Assembly (NCBI GenBank): GCA_024169445.1
Contig: JALKFA010000001.1
Location: 2,728,001-2,792,000 of the forward strand
Reading direction: 5' to 3'
Source: Buttiauxella agrestis ATCC 33320
Lineage (GTDB): Bacteria > Pseudomonadota > Gammaproteobacteria > Enterobacterales > Enterobacteriaceae
Length of the DNA stretch: 64,000 nt
In this document: in pieces, positions 26,727-34,648 of the stretch
Layout: each line of letters starts with the position of its first letter
Numbering within the stretch: position 1 is the stretch's first letter
Made by a program: the position numbers and the translations under genes
The notes under the pieces: model-generated
Told to the model about the DNA's origin: nothing
What the model saw: the letters and a program-made list of their open reading frames with translations, nothing else
The model's database searches: none

Positions 26727-27500
26727 TTATTTTTCTCCAAAAATACGGTGTGAAATGGCTTCAGCAAACTGGCTCTGACGAGGCAGACCATACCAGCTAC
26801 ATAGCTTCATGAACCTGTGGTCGCTCAGGCTGTCGCCGAGGCCAATCACCGGGAAAACCCCCCGTTCAGATCGCAGTTTTTCAAGAAGCCAGGTCACGGC
26901 CAGGCCTTTTTCAACCGGATGAGGTAGCCAGGCAACATTGTTACTGTTGCGGTGGATATAAAAACCATCGGTTGGGAACAATTGTTCTATTTCATCGGCA
27001 ATCGCATTGAGTTCATCAAGGCGTGTGCTGTCGCGGTGTTTCATCACCAGATAAATCGGTACGCCGTCGTACTCGTAGTTAAGGCGCGCCCAGGCATTGA
27101 TCCCTCGGGCATCCATCAGTTCCGTGATTTGCCTTTGCATTCCCGTCAGCCTTTCGTAATACGGGGCCAGACTCTGAAGTATATGCGCTTTCCATTCTTC
27201 ATCCGGTTGCCCCTGAGGAGTAAGGATGACCGCGCCGTGAGTGGTGACAGCCCAGGAGCTAAAGGGAATTTGCACACGACTGATTTCTTCCGTACCACGG
27301 GCCGTCACCGGGATCAGTTCAGCCTGTTCCAGCAGCCAGTCCACCAGCATAGACTGTTCTTCCGTCATGTAACTGCGGGGGGTAAGGCTGCGGTCCAGCG
27401 CACCGGTACGGAAGGGCTCAAGCGCCAGTTCATCCACCATTTTACGGCGGGTCTGGAAAAGCGTGTCATCGAGATCGCTCAATACAACAGGTTTATTCAT
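26727..27500 (-). CDS. HAD-superfamily hydrolase of the ter island
   Basis: A 257-residue Cof/sucrose-phosphatase-like HAD protein. Motif I is LSDLDDTLFQTRR with the nucleophile Asp, motif II is PVTARGTEE, the conserved lysine is in PVEKGLAVTWLL, and motif IV is VIGLGDSLSDHRFMKL. A cap domain lies between. It is probably a phosphatase for an intermediate made by the adjacent PRTases. The start overlaps the stop of the PRTase-TRSP gene by 8 bases, and its stop abuts the next gene. Confidence 0.83.
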   Translation of the reverse strand: MNKPVVLSDLDDTLFQTRRKMVDELALEPFRTGALDRSLTPRSYMTEEQSMLVDWLLEQAELIPVTARGTEEISRVQIPFSSWAVTTHGAVILTPQGQPDEEWKAHILQSLAPYYERLTGMQRQITELMDARGINAWARLNYEYDGVPIYLVMKHRDSTRLDELNAIADEIEQLFPTDGFYIHRNSNNVAWLPHPVEKGLAVTWLLEKLRSERGVFPVIGLGDSLSDHRFMKLCSWYGLPRQSQFAEAISHRIFGEK

Positions 27501-28638
27501 AGGTCACAATCTCCACAACAGGGGCAACGTCAGACAATGCGGTTAACAGCTGCTGATCTACACTTTCTGCTGGCGTCTCGGTACATAGCAGAACGCGGTC
27601 AAACTTCTGGTGGGCCACGTTATACACAAAGTTAGGGATCCCCAGACCATAGTTATCCGTGAACGCAATCGCCGACTGGATAGCAAAGCCGGTCGCGATG
27701 GGGGATCGGGTTGTGGAGCTGTAGTGAACCGTGGCTCCCTGCGCTTCAAGACGCTCTGACAGCAGGAATGGCTCCCAGACAAACTCTCCGGTTCCCAGCA
27801 CCAGGACACGTTCACCCGAAAATGTCACAACATGGCGGCCTAAATCCCGGGCGGGGATCATCATGCCGAGCCTGCCCCAGGACTGCTTTCCGGTAACCGG
27901 AACCGCACCACGTGAGGTGACATTAACCAGCGGCATCACAGGAACTGGCGCATCCGGGAGCGGCTCCCAGTGCCACTGCCCGCTGACCAGTGAAACGGTG
28001 TTGACCGGAAGAGGGCAACGCTTAGTGAGGGCATCACCGCTCCAGTCAGTGAGTGTCACGGTCACAACCTGCTTCAGGTGAGCCAGGCGGTTGGTGTCAC
28101 GCAATGCGGCCAGCAGGTTGATAAAGGTATTGCCGGTTGTCGCTTCATCATCAATCAGAACGATGGTGCGAGCCTCGCAGACTCTGCGGCGCATTTCCGG
28201 GTCATCCGGTAAATAAATGAGATGGTCTGTCGCGTGGCTGTGCTCTTCTTTAAATTCGCATAACAGTTCGCCGTCGACCGGGTGACGTGTGGATGTCAGA
28301 TAAACGGACTCACTGAAGCGGTGACGGAGTTCATCAAATACCCCGGCCCCCAGACCCACGGCGGTTTCAGCCATACCGATGACGAGAACGGGACCGGTCA
28401 TGCCATCAGGAAACTGCTCAGCTAACTGGCGATACACCTGACGCATAATGGAGGGTGACACCGGGATATGGCGGCCAAGCACTTTACTGACAAACAGGAA
28501 TGCTCGTTTCGGGTTGCGTCTTTCAGCAATATCAAACAAATCATCCAACACAACATCCTGCTGCCCGCTGGTGACCTGAATTGTGCCGCAGGAAAGCGTA
28601 CGGCGATAAACAGCATCATTATTCACTAAAGACATCAT
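27493..28638 (-). CDS. PRTase_2/TRSP-domain phosphoribosyltransferase of the ter island
   Basis: A 381-residue protein with an N-terminal phosphoribosyltransferase domain. TIVLIDDEATTGNTFINLLA is a classical PRPP-binding motif (about 160-180). LVIGMAETAVGLGAGVFDEL and LTSTRHPVDGE are also typical. The C-terminal TRSP domain shows the signature YSSTTRSPIA. PRPP-dependent transfer to a base or related ligand is the expected reaction. Two adjacent ATGs are possible starts; the second (28635) is 7 bases after AAGG and may be the one used. The ATP-grasp gene ends 7 bases upstream. Confidence 0.82.
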   Translation of the reverse strand: MMSLVNNDAVYRRTLSCGTIQVTSGQQDVVLDDLFDIAERRNPKRAFLFVSKVLGRHIPVSPSIMRQVYRQLAEQFPDGMTGPVLVIGMAETAVGLGAGVFDELRHRFSESVYLTSTRHPVDGELLCEFKEEHSHATDHLIYLPDDPEMRRRVCEARTIVLIDDEATTGNTFINLLAALRDTNRLAHLKQVVTVTLTDWSGDALTKRCPLPVNTVSLVSGQWHWEPLPDAPVPVMPLVNVTSRGAVPVTGKQSWGRLGMMIPARDLGRHVVTFSGERVLVLGTGEFVWEPFLLSERLEAQGATVHYSSTTRSPIATGFAIQSAIAFTDNYGLGIPNFVYNVAHQKFDRVLLCTETPAESVDQQLLTALSDVAPVVEIVTYE

Positions 28639-28645
28639 TAATCCT

Positions 28646-29704
28646 TCAGTTCAGTCGGTTAGTTAAATGAGTTGAATAACCGATAACATCTGTTACAGAT
28701 CTCACCGTTGCTGGAACGAAATCGTTCTTTGCCATCTCAATCACTTCCGTTTTAGACATCAGACCCAGTTTATGGAATGCAAACAGGCCGGGTAAATTGA
28801 CACCACTGTGTTGTGTATAGCCAATGCCGCCAGATGGCCGCATGTTAGTTTCCAGCAGAACCGGCCTTCCGGAGTTGTTATTGCGGGTTTGCACATTAAC
28901 CAGACCATCTACCTTCATCGCTCTGGCACAGGCACAGGCTAACTCAAACGCTTCACCGCTGTTTTCAAGGTGCTGAAGCGCCCCTTCTTTACGACGGGCA
29001 ACCGCGGCAAGCACTTCACCTTTGTCTGCCAGGATATCAACGGAATATTCAGGGCCGGGAAGATAAGGCATTAGAACCAGAGGAGTAAACGCCGGTGTTC
29101 CGGCAAGTGCTTCGATGTACTGTCCTGGGTGGACGATACGTTTCTCAGGATAATTAAAAACGTCCATGGAAGACGCATTGTCATCAAAACGCCAAAAACC
29201 CATGCCATAAATTCCTGTAACAGGTTTTACGCAAAGCTGTTGGCCTTCAAATGGAGAATGATTAAGGGAATGCTGCAATTCTTCTATTGAGTTGATGCGC
29301 AAAGATGGCACTGCCGGGAGGTGATTCTCCTCCATCACTTGTGCAAAAGTCACTTTGTCATCGGCCATCTCTAGCCACTGTGGGCCGGATGCACCGGTAG
29401 TCAGTGAAACACCTGATTCCTCAATCTCTTTCCGGTGGTTTTCAAACCACAGGCAATTACGGCCCGTATGAATGGCATTAATATCCCATTCTGCAACCGT
29501 GGAGAGGATGAAAGGCAGGCGCATTTCGGCATCTTTAGGCTCTGCCAGAGAAAAGTCGGCGACGGAAAGAATTTCATTCCGTTCATTGCGATGTGAGGCG
29601 TAAACAGTGATGTCAGTCCGCATTTTTCCCGCGAAAGACTTCATTCCCTGGATGATGTCTCTTTGCGACGATAAACCTTCCATTAGCCAAATTTTATTAC
29701 TCAT
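28646..29704 (-). CDS. ATP-grasp enzyme of the ter island
   Basis: A 352-residue ATP-grasp protein, first gene of the biosynthetic operon. Seen: DDKVTFAQVMEENHLPAVPS, LCVKPVTGIYGMGFWRF (ATP-grasp lysine and glycine loop), MPYLPGPEYSVDILADKGEVL, and VLLETNMRPSGGIGYT carrying the Mg-binding Glu/Asn and an arginine. The family joins a carboxylate to an amine or thiol with ATP. The start MSNKIWLMEGL is chosen because a longer reading frame would begin at 29773, inside a likely promoter. The ribosome-binding site of the chosen start is weak, so the start is uncertain. Confidence 0.82.
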   Translation of the reverse strand: MSNKIWLMEGLSSQRDIIQGMKSFAGKMRTDITVYASHRNERNEILSVADFSLAEPKDAEMRLPFILSTVAEWDINAIHTGRNCLWFENHRKEIEESGVSLTTGASGPQWLEMADDKVTFAQVMEENHLPAVPSLRINSIEELQHSLNHSPFEGQQLCVKPVTGIYGMGFWRFDDNASSMDVFNYPEKRIVHPGQYIEALAGTPAFTPLVLMPYLPGPEYSVDILADKGEVLAAVARRKEGALQHLENSGEAFELACACARAMKVDGLVNVQTRNNNSGRPVLLETNMRPSGGIGYTQHSGVNLPGLFAFHKLGLMSKTEVIEMAKNDFVPATVRSVTDVIGYSTHLTNRLN

Positions 29705-29751
29705 GTTTGCAAATTTACCTGAAGTTAGCAGCCTTTTAAGATAGTGATCCG

Positions 29752-29780
29752 AGTCTAAAAAGGTATAATACACTTGTCAA
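29752..29780 (-). promoter_or_regulatory. Candidate promoter of the ATP-grasp to terW operon
   Basis: On the minus strand, a perfect -35 TTGACA (29780-29775), a 17-base spacer and TAGACT (29757-29752). The start of transcription would be near 29745, about 40 bases before the ATG at 29704. It lies in the 325-base divergent gap (29705-30029) shared with terZ. Confidence 0.6.
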
Positions 29781-29935
29781 TCATATTATGATTTACAATG
29801 ATTACGTGAAATAGAGATGTATTTGTTGTGTCAACATAAGTAATTATCCTTATAAATCAATGCTATTAAATGAATTAACTGTTTTAGTTTTCAACTTGTA
29901 GTCTGAAGGAAGTACAAAACTATTTTAAAATTGGC

Positions 29936-29963
29936 TTGCCAGAGAACTACATCATGATATGAT
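29936..29963 (+). promoter_or_regulatory. Candidate promoter of terZABCDE
   Basis: TTGCCA (29936-29941), a 16-base spacer and TATGAT (29958-29963), followed by a T run. It would give a leader of about 60 bases to terZ, whose start has AAGGAAAAGAAT before it. The sequence between this and the divergent promoter (29781-29935) is very AT-rich and is the likely place for regulator binding. Confidence 0.55.
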
Positions 29964-30029
29964 TTTTTTCGCAGCCAGAATATCTTCAACCCTCGTTGTT
30001 TCAGTCAATACCATTTTAAGGAAAAGAAT

Positions 30030-30611
30030 ATGGTTTCATTAAGCAAGAACCAGACGGTATCACTCAGCAAGCAATCTACTGCGCTCAGCCAGCTTAAGTT
30101 CGGGCTTGGTTGGGATCCTATCAAGAAAAAAGGGTTCCTCGGCGGCATGTTCGGTGGCAGCGATTCTATTGATCTGGATGCCGGTTGCGTCTTAATGGAT
30201 AGCACCGGGAAAGCAATTGACACCGTCTGGTTCCGCAAACTGAAATCAACTTGCGGTTCAGTAGTACACAGCGGCGATAACCTTACTGGAGAAGGTGACG
30301 GCGATGATGAAGTCATCAATGTCTATCTCAGTAAGTTACCCGCGAATGTTGAATACCTGGCCTTTACGGTTAACAGTTTCCGTGGTCAGTCATTCAATGA
30401 TGTTGACAATGCCTTCTGCCGTGTTGTCGACCAGTCCAATACAGAATTGGCTCGCTACAAACTGACTGAGCAAGGCTCTCATACCGGTATCGTTATCGCA
30501 TCACTGCAACGTAATAACGGTAACTGGGACTTTACTGCTCATGGTCACGCATGCCGTGGTCGCACCATTGACGACATGCATGCTGATATCGTGGCAACGG
30601 TGGTCCGATAA
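30030..30611 (+). CDS. terZ: TerZ, TerD-family calcium-binding protein
   Basis: A 193-residue TerD-fold protein. It begins MVSLSKNQTVSLSKQSTALS, then FGLGWDPIKKKGFLGGMFGG, a basic loop shared with TerX, and SIDLDAGCVLMDSTGKAID. The acidic Ca2+ site is [13 protein letters not shown]. TerZ is one of the proteins needed for phage inhibition, colicin resistance and tellurite resistance in R478-type systems, and is cytosolic. First gene of the terZABCDE operon; its stop overlaps the terA start (TAATG). Confidence 0.93.
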   Translation: MVSLSKNQTVSLSKQSTALSQLKFGLGWDPIKKKGFLGGMFGGSDSIDLDAGCVLMDSTGKAIDTVWFRKLKSTCGSVVHSGDNLTGEGDGDDEVINVYLSKLPANVEYLAFTVNSFRGQSFNDVDNAFCRVVDQSNTELARYKLTEQGSHTGIVIASLQRNNGNWDFTAHGHACRGRTIDDMHADIVATVVR

Positions 30612-31774
30612 TGAACTTAATGCCCGGGGGAAATGCCCCCGTACCTTCAGAAGAACTTCGCGTTCGCATTCTCTCCGGTGGACCGGTTGATGCATCCGCT
30701 TTCCGTTTGTTTACCAACGGGAAAGTGCAGGGTGATGCGGATATGGTCTTTTATGGTCAGCCCCGTAATGACGACGCAACCATCAGCCTGGTCAGTGAAG
30801 GCAACCACTCTACCTTTACCGTGGCACTTAATCGCCTGAAAGCAGATGTACAGAAAGTCGCATTTACTGTCACCTGCGATGAGGGGCAGGTCGTGTCTGG
30901 TCTGCGCAACTTGTCAATTCAGGTTGAAAAGGGCACAGAAGTCCTGATTGCCGGCACAGTTGAACTGACTGGTCGCCAGGAAGCGGCTCTGATTTTGGGG
31001 GAACTTTACCTTCGAAATAATGACTGGAAGTTCCGTTTTGTGGCTCAGGGCTTTAATGGCGGTCTTAAACCACTGGCGGAACATTTCGGCGTTAATATTG
31101 CCGATACTCCAGCCCCGACGCCCGCACCAGCCGTTGTTACTCCACCTCCCGCTCCGGCAGCCAATAAAATCAGTCTGAGCAAGGTCTCTTTGACTAAAGA
31201 AAAACCGGCCATCAGCCTTGCCAAACGCGATAACTTCGGGGAAATCCGCATCAACCTGAACTGGAATCGCAGTAACAGTGCTTCTTCAGGGCTGCGTGGT
31301 ATCTTTGGGTCCAAAGGTGTGGATCTGGATCTCGGGGCATTTGTTGAGCTTCAGGACGGGCATAAATCTGTTATTCAGGCTTTGGGTAACGCCTTTGGTG
31401 ATTACCGGGATGAACCTTACGTACAACTTCAGGGTGATGACCGGACCGGGGCTGTTTCAGAAGGCGAATGGCTACATATTAACGGTAAAGAATGGAAAAA
31501 CATCCGCCAGGTGCTGATTTATGCCTTTATCTACGAAGGCGCTGCCAGCTGGGATAAAACGGATGGTGTCGTGACACTCCATGTACCGGAGCAGCCACCG
31601 ATTGAAACCCGTCTGACCGAGGGTGAAAACAAACGCACACTGTGTGCAATTGCACGTCTCGTTAACGAAAGTGGTTCCATCAAAGTCGAGCGAATTAACC
31701 AGTACTTTAAAGGCCAGTCCGATATGGACCGTGCGTTTGGCTGGGGTTTTCGCTGGAGTGCGGGTTCTAAATAA
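30611..31774 (+). CDS. terA: TerA, double TerD-like domain protein
   Basis: A 387-residue protein with two TerD-like domains. The first (about 1-170) lacks the acidic Ca2+ signature. A Pro/Ala linker (ADTPAPTPAPAVVTPPPAPA) leads to three copies of an [IV]SLxK-type strand (ISLSKVSLTK and ISLAKR), the motif that starts TerD and TerE. The second domain (about 205-387) has DDRTGAVSEGE where the acidic Ca2+ signature should be, so its metal site is probably reduced. TerA is translationally coupled to TerZ. It is known as a member of the ter operon with no assigned biochemical activity. Confidence 0.92.
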   Translation: MNLMPGGNAPVPSEELRVRILSGGPVDASAFRLFTNGKVQGDADMVFYGQPRNDDATISLVSEGNHSTFTVALNRLKADVQKVAFTVTCDEGQVVSGLRNLSIQVEKGTEVLIAGTVELTGRQEAALILGELYLRNNDWKFRFVAQGFNGGLKPLAEHFGVNIADTPAPTPAPAVVTPPPAPAANKISLSKVSLTKEKPAISLAKRDNFGEIRINLNWNRSNSASSGLRGIFGSKGVDLDLGAFVELQDGHKSVIQALGNAFGDYRDEPYVQLQGDDRTGAVSEGEWLHINGKEWKNIRQVLIYAFIYEGAASWDKTDGVVTLHVPEQPPIETRLTEGENKRTLCAIARLVNESGSIKVERINQYFKGQSDMDRAFGWGFRWSAGSK

Positions 31775-31796
31775 CACAGCAACTAAGGATTCAACA

Positions 31797-32252
31797 ATGA
31801 GCTTTTTTGACAAAGTAAAAGGTGCTCTTAATTCAGGCCGTGAAGAGTTGACCCGTCAGGTGGGTCGTTTTAAAAATAAAAAATTCATGCAGGGTACCGT
31901 CGCGGTATGTGCACGTATTGCGGTATCGAGCGATGGCGTGAGTGCTGAAGAAAAACAGAAAATGATCGGTTTTCTTCGCTCTTCTGAAGAATTGAAGGTA
32001 TTCGACACCACTGAGGTCATCGAATTCTTTAACAAACTGGTGACCAGTTTCGATTTCGATATGGAAATCGGAAAAGGTGAAACCATGAAACACATCCTTG
32101 CACTCAAAGATCAGCCTGAAGCAGCACAGCTGGCTTTGCGTGTCGGTATTGCGGTCGCTAAAAGCGACGGTAACTTCGATCAGGATGAACAACAGGCGGT
32201 CCGTGAGATTGCCACTGCGCTGGGTTTTGATCCGGCTGAATTTGGTCTTTAA
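31797..32252 (+). CDS. terB: TerB tellurite-resistance protein
   Basis: A 151-residue all-helical protein of the TerB family (PF05099). It begins MSFFDKVKGALNSGREELTR and contains FMQGTVAVCARIAVSSDGVS, EEKQKMIGFL, GKGETMKHILAL and VAKSDGNFDQDEQQAVREIA. Two acidic metal-binding loops (SSDGVSAEE, SDGNFDQDEQ) are visible. TerB has been found associated with the inner membrane in complex with TerC. The ATG at 31797 follows AAGGATTCAACA; the reading frame is open far upstream within terA, but only this start gives the family length. Confidence 0.95.
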   Translation: MSFFDKVKGALNSGREELTRQVGRFKNKKFMQGTVAVCARIAVSSDGVSAEEKQKMIGFLRSSEELKVFDTTEVIEFFNKLVTSFDFDMEIGKGETMKHILALKDQPEAAQLALRVGIAVAKSDGNFDQDEQQAVREIATALGFDPAEFGL

Positions 32253-32275
32253 GTCTCGTTCTTTAAGAGGTAGTT

Positions 32276-33316
32276 ATGGTTTCAACACACATCGGTTTTC
32301 CGGCGGAAACAGTCATTGTTTTCATTGCACTGTCAGTCGGGGCCATCTTCATTGACTTGTTTATGCACCGTGACGACAAGCCAATTTCGTTGAAAAGCGC
32401 CGCCCTGTGGTCTGTATTCTGGGTCGTAGTGGCGATGGCTTTTGCCGGATTCCTCTATATTCACCACGGTGCAGAAGTCGCAAGTCTCTTTGTTACCGGT
32501 TATGCGCTGGAGAAAGTCCTCTCCGTAGATAACCTGTTCGTTATGATGGCTATCTTCTCGTGGTTCTCGGTGCCGGATCGTTATCGTCACCGTGTGCTTT
32601 ACTGGGGCATTATCGGAGCCATCGTATTCCGGGGTATCTTCGTTGCCATCGGTACCAGCCTCCTGAGCCTTGGGCCCTATGTGGAAGTGGTCTTCGCGAT
32701 CATTGTGGCCTGGACAGCAGTCATGATGCTCAAAAGTGGCGATGATGAGGACGAAGTTGAGGATTATTCCCAGCACCTTGCCTACCGCATGGTTAAACGC
32801 TTCTTCCCAATCTGGCCGAAGCTGAGAGGGCATGCTTTCCTGCTCTCGCAGAAAGAAGTTGATGCTGAACTGGCAAAACCAGAAAACAAAGATGTGACTA
32901 TTGGTCGCGGTAAGAAAGCCGCAATGTACGCCACTCCGTTATTTTTGTGTGTGGCCGTTGTTGAGCTTTCAGACGTGATGTTTGCCTTTGACTCCGTACC
33001 GGCAATCATTGCCGTCAGCCGCGAACCACTGATTGTCTACAGTGCCATGATGTTTGCCATCCTTGGCCTGCGTACACTTTATTTTGTTCTCGAAGCACTG
33101 AAACAGTACCTGGTCCACCTGGAAAAAGCGGTCATCGTGCTGCTGTTCTTTATCGCTGTAAAACTGGGGCTGAATGCGACAGATCACATTTGGAACCACG
33201 GTTACAGTATTTCGGCCACCACCAGCCTGTATGTTGTCCTTGGCGTACTGGCAGTGGGTATTGTTCTGAGTATTATGTTTCCAGGCAAACCAGAAGTAGA
33301 GAAAAAGGAGAGTTAA
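32276..33316 (+). CDS. terC: TerC integral membrane protein
   Basis: A 346-residue membrane protein with about nine hydrophobic segments. It contains the TerC family motifs LEKVLSVDNLFVMMAIFSWF and VELSDVMFAFDSVPAIIAVS, whose acidic residues are thought to handle metal ions. A cytoplasmic loop of about 75 residues (GDDEDEVEDYSQH to GRGKKAAMYA) separates the two halves. TerC is essential for the tellurite phenotype and is related to MeeF/Alx metal exporters. A stretch of charged residues ends the protein. It is 23 bases after terB. Confidence 0.96.
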   Translation: MVSTHIGFPAETVIVFIALSVGAIFIDLFMHRDDKPISLKSAALWSVFWVVVAMAFAGFLYIHHGAEVASLFVTGYALEKVLSVDNLFVMMAIFSWFSVPDRYRHRVLYWGIIGAIVFRGIFVAIGTSLLSLGPYVEVVFAIIVAWTAVMMLKSGDDEDEVEDYSQHLAYRMVKRFFPIWPKLRGHAFLLSQKEVDAELAKPENKDVTIGRGKKAAMYATPLFLCVAVVELSDVMFAFDSVPAIIAVSREPLIVYSAMMFAILGLRTLYFVLEALKQYLVHLEKAVIVLLFFIAVKLGLNATDHIWNHGYSISATTSLYVVLGVLAVGIVLSIMFPGKPEVEKKES

Positions 33317-33365
33317 TCTCCTGATATCATCCGACAAATTCAATAAAACGTAAGAGGGTTAATTT

Positions 33366-33944
33366 ATGAGTGTTTCTCTTTCCAAAGGTGGAAACGTATC
33401 TCTAAGTAAAGCAGCACCTACGATGAAAAATGTCCTGGTTGGCCTTGGCTGGGATGCGCGTTCGACTGATGGTCAGGACTTTGACCTGGATGCTTCCGCT
33501 TTCCTTTTGTCACAGAATGGCAAAGTACGCGGTGACACTGATTTTATTTTCTATAACAACCTGAAATCTACCGATGGTTCAGTAACACATACCGGTGATA
33601 ACCGCACTGGTGAAGGTGACGGCGATGATGAATCACTGAAGATCAAACTGGATTTGATCCCAGCTGATGTCGACAAAATCGTCTTCGTTGTCACTATTCA
33701 CGATGCACAGGCTCGTCGCCAGAGCTTCGGGCAGGTTGCAGGGGCATTCATTCGCCTGGTTAACGATGATAACCAGACTGAAGTGGCTCGCTACGATTTG
33801 TCAGAAGATGCATCTACCGAAACGGCAATGTTATTTGGCGAACTGTACCGTAATGCGGGTGAGTGGAAATTCCGTGCGGTAGGCCAGGGTTATGCTGGTG
33901 GTTTGTCATCCGTTTGTGCTCAGTACGGCATTAATGCTTCCTGA
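33366..33944 (+). CDS. terD: TerD calcium-binding stress protein
   Basis: A 192-residue TerD-family protein. It opens [20 protein letters not shown] followed by [20 protein letters not shown]. The Ca2+-binding signature [13 protein letters not shown] is complete. The C-terminal half has [20 protein letters not shown] and the terminal [15 protein letters not shown]. It is very similar to TerE; the two form a tandem pair from duplication. The protein is cytoplasmic with no signal peptide. Confidence 0.96.
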   Translation: MSVSLSKGGNVSLSKAAPTMKNVLVGLGWDARSTDGQDFDLDASAFLLSQNGKVRGDTDFIFYNNLKSTDGSVTHTGDNRTGEGDGDDESLKIKLDLIPADVDKIVFVVTIHDAQARRQSFGQVAGAFIRLVNDDNQTEVARYDLSEDASTETAMLFGELYRNAGEWKFRAVGQGYAGGLSSVCAQYGINAS

Positions 33945-34013
33945 GAAAAGTAACTTTTTACATAGATGGGCCAGCAAACTGGCCCAAACTAAAATGATGA
34001 ACAGGAGTTTAAA

Positions 34014-34589
34014 ATGGCAGTTTCTCTCGTAAAAGGCGGTAACGTTTCTCTGACTAAAGAAGCACCAACCATGAATGTGGCTATGGTTGGTCTGGGCTGG
34101 GATGCGCGTGTCACTGACGGTCAGGCATTTGACCTCGATGCATCGGTATTCCTGGTAGGCGAAGACGGTAAAGTGCTGTCTGACTCACATTTCATTTTCT
34201 TCAACAACAAAGTCAGCACCGACGGTGCCGTTGAACACCAGGGTGACAACCGTACTGGTGAAGGCGACGGTGATGATGAGCAGGTTAAAATCGAGCTGGC
34301 TAAAGTTTCTGCCGATGTGAAAAAAATGATTTTTGCCGTCACCATCTATGATGCAGATGCCCGTAAGCAGAACTTCGGCATGGTGAGCAACAGCTTCATG
34401 CGCGTTTACAATAACGACAACGGCACGGAAATTGCCCGTTTCGACCTGTCTGAAGATGCCTCTACTGAAACGGCTATGGTTTTCGGTGAGCTGTATCGCC
34501 ATGGGGCAGAGTGGAAGTTCAAAGCTGTAGGCCAGGGCTTTGCGGGTGGTTTGTCCGCACTTGCATCCCAGCACGGCGTGAACGTCTGA
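34014..34589 (+). CDS. terE: TerE calcium-binding stress protein
   Basis: A 191-residue TerD-family protein that starts [20 protein letters not shown]. It has [20 protein letters not shown] and the complete acidic signature [13 protein letters not shown]. It ends [17 protein letters not shown]. It is closely similar to TerD over its whole length and follows it by 69 bases, with its own ribosome-binding site (AACAGGAG). A strong hairpin terminator lies just after the stop. Confidence 0.96.
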   Translation: MAVSLVKGGNVSLTKEAPTMNVAMVGLGWDARVTDGQAFDLDASVFLVGEDGKVLSDSHFIFFNNKVSTDGAVEHQGDNRTGEGDGDDEQVKIELAKVSADVKKMIFAVTIYDADARKQNFGMVSNSFMRVYNNDNGTEIARFDLSEDASTETAMVFGELYRHGAEWKFKAVGQGFAGGLSALASQHGVNV

Positions 34590-34606
34590 TAAGTAGAAAT
34601 GATCTT

Positions 34607-34633
34607 AACCCCGGTTATCCGGGGTTTTTTTTT
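34607..34633 (+). terminator. Intrinsic terminator between terE and terF
   Basis: Stem AACCCCGG (34607-34614), loop TTAT, stem CCGGGGTT (34619-34626), then T7. It lies 18 bases after the terE stop and 16 bases before the terF start, so terF is made by read-through or from a promoter not recognised here. Confidence 0.85.
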
Positions 34634-34648
34634 ATGCAAGGAATAACG

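Noticed and set aside
32333-32833. Leftward open frame of 166 codons inside terC
   Set aside because: Antisense to a well-supported membrane protein; its His/Asp-rich composition is the reverse of membrane codons.
34511-34648. Longer TerF start
   Set aside because: It would overlap terE and translate through the terminator hairpin; the ATG at 34649 has a good ribosome-binding site.
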